Of a DNA stretch of 64,000 nt, positions 48,079 to 55,656 are shown piece by piece. Positions within the stretch are counted from its first letter, which is position 1. Each line of letters opens with the position of its first letter. The stretch spans positions 2,692,945 to 2,756,944 of the forward strand of contig NZ_CP035730.1 in NCBI RefSeq assembly GCF_012222305.1, written 5' to 3'. Under the pieces are notes generated by a model, which searched no databases, was not told the DNA's origin, and was given only the letters and a program-made list of their open reading frames with translations. The position numbers and the translations under genes are program-made. The stretch comes from Sulfolobus sp. S-194. GTDB taxonomy: Archaea > Thermoproteota > Thermoprotei_A > Sulfolobales > Sulfolobaceae.

Positions 48079-48395
48079 CATTTACTTATGAGTTAATAAA
48101 ATATTTAATTTAACTTTTTTAGTCTTCTTGTTTATTAATAAAAAGTTTTAATCAATAGAACGATTTTTCTTATATGCTTTTAAGGTAGTAAAGTAATGAT
48201 TTTTCTATAGGTCTTATGCATTTTTAAGCAAAGAACCTATGTGATAATAAGTCCCTATTTAGAAGAAGAGAAATGAAGTTTTTAGAAGAATTATCTTAGG
48301 AAGAAGAATAATTGTTTATAGTTTATTTTAATAGAATATAAGATTAAGAAATACGCGGAAAATGAGGAAATAATTGTGATAATGGGAAAACATCT
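48079..48395. other. Intergenic region, 317 bp
   Basis: AT-rich, stops in all frames. It ends at the helicase stop on the minus strand. No recognisable gene, RNA or repeat. Confidence 0.4.
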
Positions 48396-49409
48396 TTACG
48401 TTTTCTGACTAAGCTTCTTAACTTCTTTCTCTAACCAATATTCATCCAAAATAAAAGTTACTGCCTCACCTTTTCTTCCCATTCTTCCTGTTCTTCCAAT
48501 TCTGTGTATGTAGGTCCTTAAATCCTGCGGGGCATCAAAGTTTATCACTTTTTCTACTAAAGGAATATCTAAACCCCTAGATGCTACATCAGTAGTTATT
48601 AACATATCGTACTCTCCTTCTCTAAATGCATCAATATTCCTGTTTCTAACACTTTGCGGTAAATCTCCTCTTAACTCTATTGCATTATCAAATAATCTTA
48701 CTAATTTGGCAACTCTATTTCTTGTCCTTACGAAAACTATAACTCCCTTATCTTTATTTTCTTTCAAAGCTTTAACTTTACTTCTCCAATCATCTTCTAC
48801 GTGTACAAATCTATGGTCAACATTAGCTAATCCTATGCAAGCCTCTATTTCTTCGTAATTAATAATAAAATCTTTTATAACCTTTCTTATTTCCTCTGGG
48901 ATAGTAGCTGAAAATAAACCCGTTATTTTCCTATTATTTGTTTGTGCTAAGATTATTTTTATGTCATCAATAAATCCCATCTCAAACATTAAGTCAGCTT
49001 CATCTATAATTACAATGTCAAAAGAGGAGAGATCAATAATACCTTTACTCCATAAGTCCAGTAATCTTCCTGGAGTAGCTACTATTATGTTTGCATCCTT
49101 AACTCTTTTAGTTTGTGTCCTATATGGCATCCCGCCATAAACTTCCGCAACATTAACATCCATATATCTTCCTATGTCCCTAATGTGAGAAGCTACTTGC
49201 CTAGTAAGTTCTCTAGTTGGTGCTACTACAAGACTTTTCATTCCTAACTCAAGAATTGGTATTGCGTAAGCCGCGGTCTTCCCACTACCTGTCTTTGCCC
49301 TTACTACCACATTTTTTCCCTGTAACATTAAAGGGATAGTTTTCTTTTGAACTTCTGTAAGATCTCTGAAACCCATTTCTTTAATGGCTTTTTCTATTTT
49401 CTCATTCAT
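48396..49409 (-). CDS. DEAD-box RNA helicase, minimal core
   Basis: A 337-residue ATP-dependent RNA helicase with just the two RecA domains and no extensions. Motifs: Q motif region GFRDLTEVQKKTIP (13-26), motif I AKTGSGKT (38-45), PTRELTR (64-70), II DEAD (136-139), III SAT (167-169), then TDVASRGLDIP and HRIGRTGRMG in domain 2. It unwinds short RNA duplexes, often in ribosome assembly or cold adaptation. It has a separate promoter from its neighbours. Confidence 0.93.
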   Translation of the reverse strand: MNEKIEKAIKEMGFRDLTEVQKKTIPLMLQGKNVVVRAKTGSGKTAAYAIPILELGMKSLVVAPTRELTRQVASHIRDIGRYMDVNVAEVYGGMPYRTQTKRVKDANIIVATPGRLLDLWSKGIIDLSSFDIVIIDEADLMFEMGFIDDIKIILAQTNNRKITGLFSATIPEEIRKVIKDFIINYEEIEACIGLANVDHRFVHVEDDWRSKVKALKENKDKGVIVFVRTRNRVAKLVRLFDNAIELRGDLPQSVRNRNIDAFREGEYDMLITTDVASRGLDIPLVEKVINFDAPQDLRTYIHRIGRTGRMGRKGEAVTFILDEYWLEKEVKKLSQKT

Positions 49410-49642
49410 AAGGTATAACTCACTAAAAGTAAAATATAAAATTATGCTTTTTCCTTAATCTGCATCTTTTTCATTTATTCTGAGCTAGCTCTTTGTGTTG
49501 GCTATCCTTAATATATCTATGTAGATTACGCGTAACGAATAAAAAAGGATAGATAACGAGTTTCGTGACATTAGCTTAAACCCTTACACTTAATCTTGAT
49601 AGATGAAAAGATTAGATGAAAATGATACATTTTAATAATTAA

Positions 49643-50224
49643 TTAGTTGGTAAAAAGTAAATGCAAGTTTTTCTTCCTATATTCAAGAATCCTAGAACTT
49701 ATCTTTACAAAATCCTCTATTTCATCATTATTTAAATTAAAGATATGGGCAACTTCATTAGCAGTTTCTTTCAAGAGTATTTTTGTTTGCTCACAATCTA
49801 AAGACCTTACTATCTCGACTCCTTCATTATAACTTTTCATATCACTCCATAATTTAAACCTCGTAACCGGCTTATTTATTATTTCCACTACGTAATATAA
49901 GGGTTTCCAAGCAGATAATGAGTGTCCATGATCTATTATATAAGCTGTATTAGTATTATCTACCATTACATGTTCTTCCTTTAAGTCAATATTTAATAAC
50001 CATTCCTCAAACGCTAAAGCCCTCTTAATCTTATCTGCATTCCTTGATTTTCCATCTGATTTCTTTTGCAGAAGTTTCATCATTAGTCCCTCTTCTTTTG
50101 GAACTATTTCCAGTACTGGCATGTCTAATACTCTTCCTATTCTTGATGAAAAGAGCTCTGCTATTACTTCATATTTTGTATTAATATCATTCTCTTTCTT
50201 GTATTTCTTAATGAAAAATTGCAC
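49643..50224 (-). CDS. HipA-like kinase-fold protein, short form
   Basis: A 193-residue protein related to the HipA_2 group. FFIKKYKK near the start looks like the ATP-lysine strand. The helix AELFSSRIGRVLDMPV follows, then the catalytic-loop-like stretch NIDLKEEHVMVDN, then IIDHGHSL in the DFG position. What would be the glycine loop is absent from the predicted protein: from GTG 50224 it begins directly at the lysine strand. The upstream frame stays open for about 21 codons but has no start, so a longer ancestor is likely. It may still bind nucleotide, or be a degenerate kinase. No HipB-like antitoxin lies nearby. Confidence 0.55.
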   Translation of the reverse strand: MQFFIKKYKKENDINTKYEVIAELFSSRIGRVLDMPVLEIVPKEEGLMMKLLQKKSDGKSRNADKIKRALAFEEWLLNIDLKEEHVMVDNTNTAYIIDHGHSLSAWKPLYYVVEIINKPVTRFKLWSDMKSYNEGVEIVRSLDCEQTKILLKETANEVAHIFNLNNDEIEDFVKISSRILEYRKKNLHLLFTN

Positions 50225-50270
50225 TTGGGTTAAAAGTTTTGCGATCTTAAAAAACTTACTAAAAGATGAA

Positions 50271-50278
50271 TATTTATA
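50271..50278 (+). promoter_or_regulatory. TATA box that decides the LysO start
   Basis: TATTTATA lies 23-30 bases before ATG 50301. The longer open frame beginning at 50121 would place this box inside the coding region and overlap the HipA-like gene, so 50301 is the better start. Confidence 0.5.
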
Positions 50279-50300
50279 CTCATCCCTTCAATCCTACTTT

Positions 50301-51155
50301 ATGTATTTTCTTTTTCTGTTTATATTACTTTATCTTGTGTTTATCCTTGTAGGCAGATTTATCAAACTTCCTTCTATAATATCTGATATTGTAATAGTTT
50401 CTTTAATATTTACAATTTCGTTTTGGGGTGGTAATGAGATTAGTGGATCCCAGATTTTATATATTTTATATACTTCATTACTAACCTCGATCGTAGTAGT
50501 TTCGATCACTTATCTACTAGGATTGTTCCTTTCCGTCTCAAGCAAATCGGAATGGAAGAAGATTGATTTTAAATCACAATTAAAGTATATGTTGCCCTTG
50601 GTCTTAGGTCTTCTTTCAGGATTCTTTATAAAGGTAAAGATAAATTTTAATGAGATCATCGATTACGAATTGTATGCTTTAGTAATCGTTATAGGTATTC
50701 AAGTAGGGGAAAGTTTAAGGCTCGAGATATTAAAGAGAATTTCTGGACTAGCTATAGTTTCTATTTTGGTAGATTTTATTGGGGCAATTATTTCAGCAAT
50801 TCTTCTCTCGCCTTTCTATCCTTTTAAGGAGATTTTACTTACAACTCTAGGTTCTGGGTGGTACTCTTATACCGGACCGTTTTTAGCAAAATATTATGGT
50901 CCAACAATTGGGGTTTTTGCTTTTTTAGTAAACTTTTTGAGAGAACAGTTAACTTTCCTCTTAATTCCATTATTCTTTAAAGTTAGAGCCTCCCCAATAG
51001 GGGCAATAGCTGTTGGTGGTGCTACAAGTATGGACGTTACCCTACCATTGTACGTTGATTTATTGGGTAATGAATATGCGATTGGAGCGTTGATAAATGG
51101 GTTAATATTGACGTTATTAGTACCCATATTATTACCTCTAGTGGAGGTCTTATAA
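50301..51155 (+). CDS. Lysine exporter LysO family protein
   Basis: A 284-residue membrane protein with about eight helices, matching DUF340/LysO (E. coli YbjE), which exports lysine. Family stretches are visible: GSGWYSYTGPFLAKYYGP (about 188-205), FLREQLTFLLIPL (about 213-225) and GGATSMDVTLP (about 240-250). In LysO, export relies on acidic residues in the helices; GEIIDYELY-like acidic loops are present. Co-transcribed with the next MFS gene: the stop is two bases before its ATG. Confidence 0.78.
   Translation: MYFLFLFILLYLVFILVGRFIKLPSIISDIVIVSLIFTISFWGGNEISGSQILYILYTSLLTSIVVVSITYLLGLFLSVSSKSEWKKIDFKSQLKYMLPLVLGLLSGFFIKVKINFNEIIDYELYALVIVIGIQVGESLRLEILKRISGLAIVSILVDFIGAIISAILLSPFYPFKEILLTTLGSGWYSYTGPFLAKYYGPTIGVFAFLVNFLREQLTFLLIPLFFKVRASPIGAIAVGGATSMDVTLPLYVDLLGNEYAIGALINGLILTLLVPILLPLVEVL
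51143..51148 (+). promoter_or_regulatory. Ribosome-binding site of the 51158 MFS gene
   Basis: GGAGGT ends nine bases before the ATG at 51158, inside the last codons of LysO. A strong Shine-Dalgarno of this kind is typical for internal genes of Sulfolobales operons, in contrast to the leaderless first genes. Confidence 0.55.
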
Positions 51156-51157
51156 CA

Positions 51158-52273
51158 ATGCTAAAGAAGATTTTCATAGTATTTGTTTCGTCTCTGTCAT
51201 TCTTCCTATCGTATTTCTCAAGAATAGCATGGAGTATAGTATCAGTGTATTCTTCGTTAAAACCAACAGTTATTGAAGATGGAATAATATTCTCACTTTT
51301 CTTTATTGGCTATATTATAGTCCAAATACCAGCTGGAATTTTATCAGATTATGTTTCACCTAAAATTATAGCTCTTCTTAGCTTAGTAGGATTAACAGTA
51401 TCGTCTTTTATTTCTGGTATATCGTCAAATATACAAGAGGAATATTTCGGAAGTATTTTAATGGGATTATCAGCAGGATGGATATATCCAGTTACTATAA
51501 AGATTTTATCCTTAAGTTTTTCTAGGCAAGAACTACCTATTGCAATAGGCTATTATAGTTTAGCATGGCCACTATCTATAGTCCTGGCTGGACTTATCTT
51601 ACCGTGGCTTAGTATAAATTTTGGCTGGAGGTTTTCATACTACATAATTTCATTAATTTCGCTTATCACTGCCCTTATGTTTCTCTTCATAAAGAGTAGA
51701 AAAGGAGAACGAAGTACACAAGAGATAATTATGAAGGACAAAAATGTTATTATTGTAAGTTTAGCGGGTTTTCTCTTCTTTTTAGCATATTGGATAATTA
51801 CTTTGTATGCTTACAAGTACTTTTTGTTCATAGGCCTTAATGATTATTTGGCTGGTATTGCATATTCTCTACTTGCATTAGCTGGAATACCATCTACGAT
51901 AATTGCAGGATATATTATAAGAAGTTTAGGGGTGAAGATTACACTTTCTCTCTTTGAACTTTTTTACGGGACTTTAACCTTATCTCTATCTTTCCTTACT
52001 CTTCCAATTTACATAATGATTACATCAGGGATTATGGGATTTGTTCGTTTTATCATCACACCAGCTAATTCTACGGCAGTATCTTTAATAGGCGGTAAAA
52101 AGGCTGGTAGTGTAACGGGTTTTGCAAATTTCTTTTGGCAAAGTAGCGGAATTGTAGCCCCAATAGTAGCATCTTTTATAATTATATCAATGGGCTATTT
52201 TTTACTCTGGATAATAAGTGGTATTATTATAATAATTTCATCGTTAGTTTATTTTATGCTTCTAAAAATTTAA
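51158..52273 (+). CDS. MFS transporter
   Basis: A 371-residue, 12-helix carrier. VQIPAGILSDYVSPK (about 56-70) matches the motif A region, and the QxPAG segment is typical of anion:cation and nitrate-type MFS. It shares an operon with LysO, so it may handle a related basic or amino compound, by inference only. Confidence 0.75.
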   Translation: MLKKIFIVFVSSLSFFLSYFSRIAWSIVSVYSSLKPTVIEDGIIFSLFFIGYIIVQIPAGILSDYVSPKIIALLSLVGLTVSSFISGISSNIQEEYFGSILMGLSAGWIYPVTIKILSLSFSRQELPIAIGYYSLAWPLSIVLAGLILPWLSINFGWRFSYYIISLISLITALMFLFIKSRKGERSTQEIIMKDKNVIIVSLAGFLFFLAYWIITLYAYKYFLFIGLNDYLAGIAYSLLALAGIPSTIIAGYIIRSLGVKITLSLFELFYGTLTLSLSFLTLPIYIMITSGIMGFVRFIITPANSTAVSLIGGKKAGSVTGFANFFWQSSGIVAPIVASFIIISMGYFLLWIISGIIIIISSLVYFMLLKI

Positions 52274-52373
52274 CTATCTTCTTGTCGTAAAAATTGGCTA
52301 TATTAAGAAGAATCATTACTTGTGATACACCCACTTTCATACATGTTACAAAACGTCTTCCAAGCTAGAAAAA

Positions 52374-52740
52374 TCATTTAAAGTTTAAAGCCCTTCCACA
52401 ATTAGGGCAATATTTCCAATTTGGTTCGAACCCTCATCTCACAATATGGGCATGAGTATTAGGAACCCTGATACTCATAATACAGTATGATTTGTTGTAT
52501 TCCACTAAGGATCTTGTTCTCCTCTTCATGGCTACCTAAAATGCCAGCCACATCAACTTCTGCTAAACTAATTGAAAATAAAGCGAATAAAGAGCTATGT
52601 AAAAATTCATCAGCTATTCCTAGCCCATCACTTAATCCAGATCTTTCCAATTCAACTCTTCCATTTGTTACATCACTTTCTATATGAATAGAATTTAGCG
52701 ATTGATAAATTTTATATTGTATAGTGATGGTTCCTAATAC
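52374..52740 (-). pseudogene. Broken gene with a C-terminal zinc ribbon
   Basis: On the minus strand a frame runs from about 52740 through NSIHIESDVTNGRVELE and SLAEVDVAGILGSHEEENK to QGS and a TAA at 52459-52461. The same frame continues past this stop as YSCPYCEMR, then shifts by one base and finishes FEPNWKYCPNCGRALNFK to TGA 52374-52376. The CPYC and CPNC pairs make a classic zinc ribbon split by the damage. TTATAAA at about 52750-52756 lies about 24 bases before ATC in the position where a start ATG would be expected. One stop and one frameshift have inactivated it. Confidence 0.5.
52456..52740. repeat. 12-bp inverted repeat flanking the broken gene
   Basis: GTATTAGGAACC at 52456-52467 is repeated in exact inverse as GGTTCCTAATAC at 52729-52740. 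The 285-base interval contains most of the broken zinc-ribbon gene. It may be chance or the ends of a small element, though no duplicated target site is obvious. Confidence 0.35.
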
Positions 52741-52817
52741 CTATTCTATGAATTTATAAGAGTTAAGTCATGGGTAAACACTATTGCATTAGGACTATAA
52801 ATGTAGTAAACCCTGTA

Positions 52818-52943
52818 TCATTGTCCTCTTAAATAAAGGGCTAAGTCTTTGCTTAACTCTTTTGTATTTAAAGATCTATAAAGAGGTAGCTGTATTATCT
52901 TGTTATCAATTCCTACTGGTTGACAAATATAAGAATAATTGGA
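52818..52943 (-). pseudogene. Remnant resembling a DegT/DnrJ aminotransferase tail
   Basis: A 42-codon open stretch without a start codon reads ICQPVGIDNKIIQLPLYRSL, then NTKELSKDLALYLRGQ to TGA 52818-52820. The LPLYRSLNTKELSK segment resembles the C-terminal LPMYPxLTEEE signature of DegT/DnrJ aminotransferases. No upstream part of such a gene is present in the window, so it would be the leftover 3' end. Weak evidence. Confidence 0.25.
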
Positions 52944-52993
52944 TTATACACATAGAATATTTTTCAAATAGAAGTATATAATCTTAACTAAAA

Positions 52994-53000
52994 GCTTATA
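52994..53000 (+). promoter_or_regulatory. TATA box of the CaCA antiporter gene
   Basis: GCTTATAG-type element about 30 bases before TTG 53027. It supports the rare TTG start and a leaderless message. Confidence 0.4.
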
Positions 53001-53026
53001 GGGTATAGAATCAAATTTTTTATAGG

Positions 53027-53938
53027 TTGCTTGAACTAATAATAATCTTTATCTTTCTAATATTGTCAGCCGAACTAATTTCTAAGGGTACTGAAAAACT
53101 GGAACCATTCATGGGACAAGGAATGGCTGGAGGTATTATAATGGGTTTGTTAACAGCTTTACCAGAGACAATTTTTGTCATCGTGGCTAGTCTAAGAAAT
53201 CAACCCTATGTAGCTTTAGGCTCGGCTATTGGGGGTAACGTTTTGCTTTTTACTTTTGGCATAGGTTTTCTAGGTGTTTATTTCTATTTAAGATGGAGAA
53301 AAAATCTGAGTATTAATGAGGATTATTCAGTCGAAGAAAGATTCCTTATAATAACTACAATAGCTTTAGCAATCATCCTTTTATATGGTCATCTTAATTT
53401 ATATACTGCAATTCCACTCCTAGGCATTTACTTATATTATGCAATATATAGGGTTAGGAAATTTACAAAAGAGAATAGAGATATAGACGAGAAAGAGGTA
53501 CTGAAAGCAGCTATTTATTTAATTATAGGAGCATTTATTCTCATCATATTTTCTGATCCTTTCGTGGAAGAATTAGCATCCTTATCTAAACAATTAGGAG
53601 TTCCAGCTGTTTGGCTAGCTCTCATTATCTCACCATTAGCTGGTGAAATAGAAGAAACACTCTCAGCAATAAGATTAGCACACTCATATGAAGCTGGAGG
53701 ATCTTTAGCTATATTTGACTTCGTTGGCAGCAAAATACAAAATGGTACAGTACTTCTAGGGATAATAGGTCTGTTTTCTGATATATCAATAATGCCCGGA
53801 TTAAATGAACTTATAGCTACGCTAGTCGTTAATGTAATAGCTATAATGATTCTTATGGATAAAAAATTAGGAGTCAAAGAAAGTATAGTTTTACTATTTC
53901 TCTATTTTTTAATAGCTACTATGACCTTATATTTATGA
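53027..53938 (+). CDS. CaCA-family sodium/calcium (cation) antiporter
   Basis: A 303-residue protein with about ten helices in two inverted halves. The first alpha-repeat is [16 protein letters not shown] with Glu47 of the ALPE motif, followed by [13 protein letters not shown]. The second alpha-repeat is [15 protein letters not shown], then [12 protein letters not shown]. Paired Glu residues in these repeats bind the cation. It expels Ca2+ or another cation in exchange for Na+ or H+. TTG start, leaderless. Sixteen bases separate it from the DUF202 gene. Confidence 0.8.
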   Translation: MLELIIIFIFLILSAELISKGTEKLEPFMGQGMAGGIIMGLLTALPETIFVIVASLRNQPYVALGSAIGGNVLLFTFGIGFLGVYFYLRWRKNLSINEDYSVEERFLIITTIALAIILLYGHLNLYTAIPLLGIYLYYAIYRVRKFTKENRDIDEKEVLKAAIYLIIGAFILIIFSDPFVEELASLSKQLGVPAVWLALIISPLAGEIEETLSAIRLAHSYEAGGSLAIFDFVGSKIQNGTVLLGIIGLFSDISIMPGLNELIATLVVNVIAIMILMDKKLGVKESIVLLFLYFLIATMTLYL

Positions 53939-53954
53939 ATAAAAATGTACTCTT

Positions 53955-54299
53955 ATGAGTGCGAGTGATCATTTAGCAAACAAGAGGACATTTTTAGCAT
54001 GGGTTAGAACAGCAATAGCCTTAATGGGTTTTGGTTTCGTAATAGCAAAATTTCAAATTTTTCTTCACATCCTGGCACATCAACCTTTAACCTCAACAAC
54101 TCTGTTGGGCGGAGTGATAATGATAATTATGGGAATAGCGACCTTGCTTTACGGTTTTTATGAGTATATTCAACAAGAAAAAGAACTAGAACGAAAACAG
54201 TTCAGTCCTAGACTAACCCCAATGATTATTTACACAGCTTTACTTACAGTTTTAGCGATAGCTTTAGTAGTTAGCCTATACTTAAGTACTGGGATTTAA
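53955..54299 (+). CDS. DUF202 (YidH-type) membrane protein
   Basis: A 114-residue membrane protein with three helices. LANKRTFLAWVRTAIALMG (7-25) is the diagnostic DUF202 stretch, and the second half GFYEYIQQEKELE plus a hydrophobic tail completes it. The molecular role is unknown. Probably co-transcribed with the antiporter. Its end overlaps the convergent EF-Tu-like gene by 18 bases. Confidence 0.78.
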   Translation: MSASDHLANKRTFLAWVRTAIALMGFGFVIAKFQIFLHILAHQPLTSTTLLGGVIMIIMGIATLLYGFYEYIQQEKELERKQFSPRLTPMIIYTALLTVLAIALVVSLYLSTGI

Positions 54300-55142
54300 T
54301 TCTGCGTATCCAAATACTCTAGGAGTTTTTGGCTTAGCGTTAACGTTGATTATTATTCCTCTTTCTATTGTCTCTGGAATTTCTCCGTTTAAAACAATTT
54401 CATCTCCAGAAACACTACCCATCACTTTAAAACCTCCAGCTATTACATGAACGTTTTGCGCATCTGAAGACCATTTAAACTTCCTATATTTTACTCTATT
54501 AACGAGTTTAATTCCAGGTTTTATTAGCGCGGTTACACCTTCAATATCTTCTAATTTCACATTTCTAAGTGCAAATCCTATCCTTGTCCCTGGTAGAACA
54601 CTTTCTTGGTCTTCATCAAGAACTTGTATGCTTTTTATCTCGACTTCTTTTTTCATCGGAAGGGCAATTAACTTATCATGAACATTTACTTGAGTTAAAG
54701 CAAAACCTAAAACTACTACGCCAACTCCCTTAACGTTAAATGCCCTATCAATATAAACATAACCTCTATCCTTTACCTCAACATCCTCCTCCTTAAATTC
54801 ACTGACCATGGAAGAAATCGAAAGCTCTTTGAATATCTTATTGAACGTCTCAGTATCATCTGGTAAAACTATTCCTCTAATTCCAGAGGCTTCTGCTATT
54901 AGAGCTAACTCGCCTTCTATTGCTGTAATCTTTGGCATTCTAAGGTAGAAGAAACTTGATATGGATAGAGCTTCAGCTTGATCAAGAATTTTTTGTGAAG
55001 AGGGAACTAAGATAGATCTAACTAAATCGCCAATTTTCCTATAGTATATCTGGTTTTCAGTCTTTTTCCCTAGTTTTTCTGCTATACTTAAGGCGTCTTT
55101 TTCATCTGATGAAAGCACTGTGATTATTGAACCCTTAAGCAT
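54282..55142 (-). CDS. EF-Tu/SelB-like translation-factor homologue lacking a GTPase motif
   Basis: A 286-residue protein. The C-terminal part has EF-Tu domain 2 and 3 features: NVKGVGVVVLGFALTQVNVHDKL (about 135-157), PGTRIGFALRNVKLEDIEG (about 204-222), and GGFKVMGSVSGDEIVLNGEIPE. In the N-terminal 120 residues none of the G-motifs is seen: no GxxxxGK[ST], no DxxG, no NKxD. It is therefore a pseudo-GTPase by sequence, perhaps an adaptor competing for ribosome, mRNA or tRNA binding. A palindrome sits at its transcription start. Confidence 0.65.
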   Translation of the reverse strand: MLKGSIITVLSSDEKDALSIAEKLGKKTENQIYYRKIGDLVRSILVPSSQKILDQAEALSISSFFYLRMPKITAIEGELALIAEASGIRGIVLPDDTETFNKIFKELSISSMVSEFKEEDVEVKDRGYVYIDRAFNVKGVGVVVLGFALTQVNVHDKLIALPMKKEVEIKSIQVLDEDQESVLPGTRIGFALRNVKLEDIEGVTALIKPGIKLVNRVKYRKFKWSSDAQNVHVIAGGFKVMGSVSGDEIVLNGEIPETIERGIIINVNAKPKTPRVFGYAELNPST

Positions 55143-55144
55143 AT

Positions 55145-55162
55145 GTGTTAGTTATGTAACAC
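55145..55162 (-). promoter_or_regulatory. Palindrome at the EF-Tu-like gene start
   Basis: GTGTTA-GTTATG-TAACAC (perfect six-base arms) lies three bases before the start codon, between a TATTTAAA box (about 55168-55175, minus strand) and the gene. A repressor here would cover the start of transcription. Confidence 0.45.
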
Positions 55163-55656
55163 GTTTAAATATTTGACTAAATGATATTGCAGTTTATAAG
55201 CTCTTAGCTATCTTTCCCTCGATCTAAAGTACCTATTCATCATCTATCTTTTGATTCAAGGACTATTATATGTTAAAGCTCTTTATGCTCGATTTTATCA
55301 TATATAATAAAGATTGCTCTTTATGCTATTTTCCTCATTCATATAGGCACAACTAATTAAAAAAGTGTTAAAAGACTTTAATATTTATCATCTTTGTGTC
55401 AAAAATTTCCAGGTTTTTATAATCTAAAGTAAAAATACCAGAATTTTATAGTTTATAAAATCTTTTTATATGTATAACTTTAATTCGATATGTACTATAT
55501 TTATCAAATTTATGTTAAATAAGATATAATACTCAAAATTTCCTAGGAAAATCTATAACTTTTACTCTTTTTATATCATATTTATAAATTTTGTGTATAA
55601 TGCTGTTTAACTAAAAGTTTAAAAATAGTATAATTCTCAAAAGATTCCGATCAAAT
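55163..55656. other. Intergenic region, 494 bp
   Basis: AT-rich, no gene. GCTCTTTATGCT occurs twice as a direct repeat at 55278-55289 and 55316-55327. The TATA-like AGTTTAAAAATA (about 55617-55628) serves the PQQ-type gene. Confidence 0.4.

Larger units (their letters stand above)
52274..53026. other. Gene-free region of 753 bp holding decayed sequence
   Basis: Between the MFS gene and the antiporter lie only the two minus-strand remnants and the inverted repeat listed separately. The last 35 bases carry the antiporter promoter. No intact gene is visible. Confidence 0.5.

Noticed and set aside
50121-50300. 60-codon extension of LysO
   Set aside because: It overlaps the HipA-like gene antisense and includes the TATA box placed for ATG 50301.
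52487-52687. 66-codon plus-strand frame
   Set aside because: It is the reverse-strand shadow of the broken zinc-ribbon gene; Ser/Leu/Pro-rich composition typical of an antisense frame.
55200-55255. Minus-strand GATGATGA resembling box C
   Set aside because: No CTGA follows at either expected distance, so it is not a C/D box RNA.
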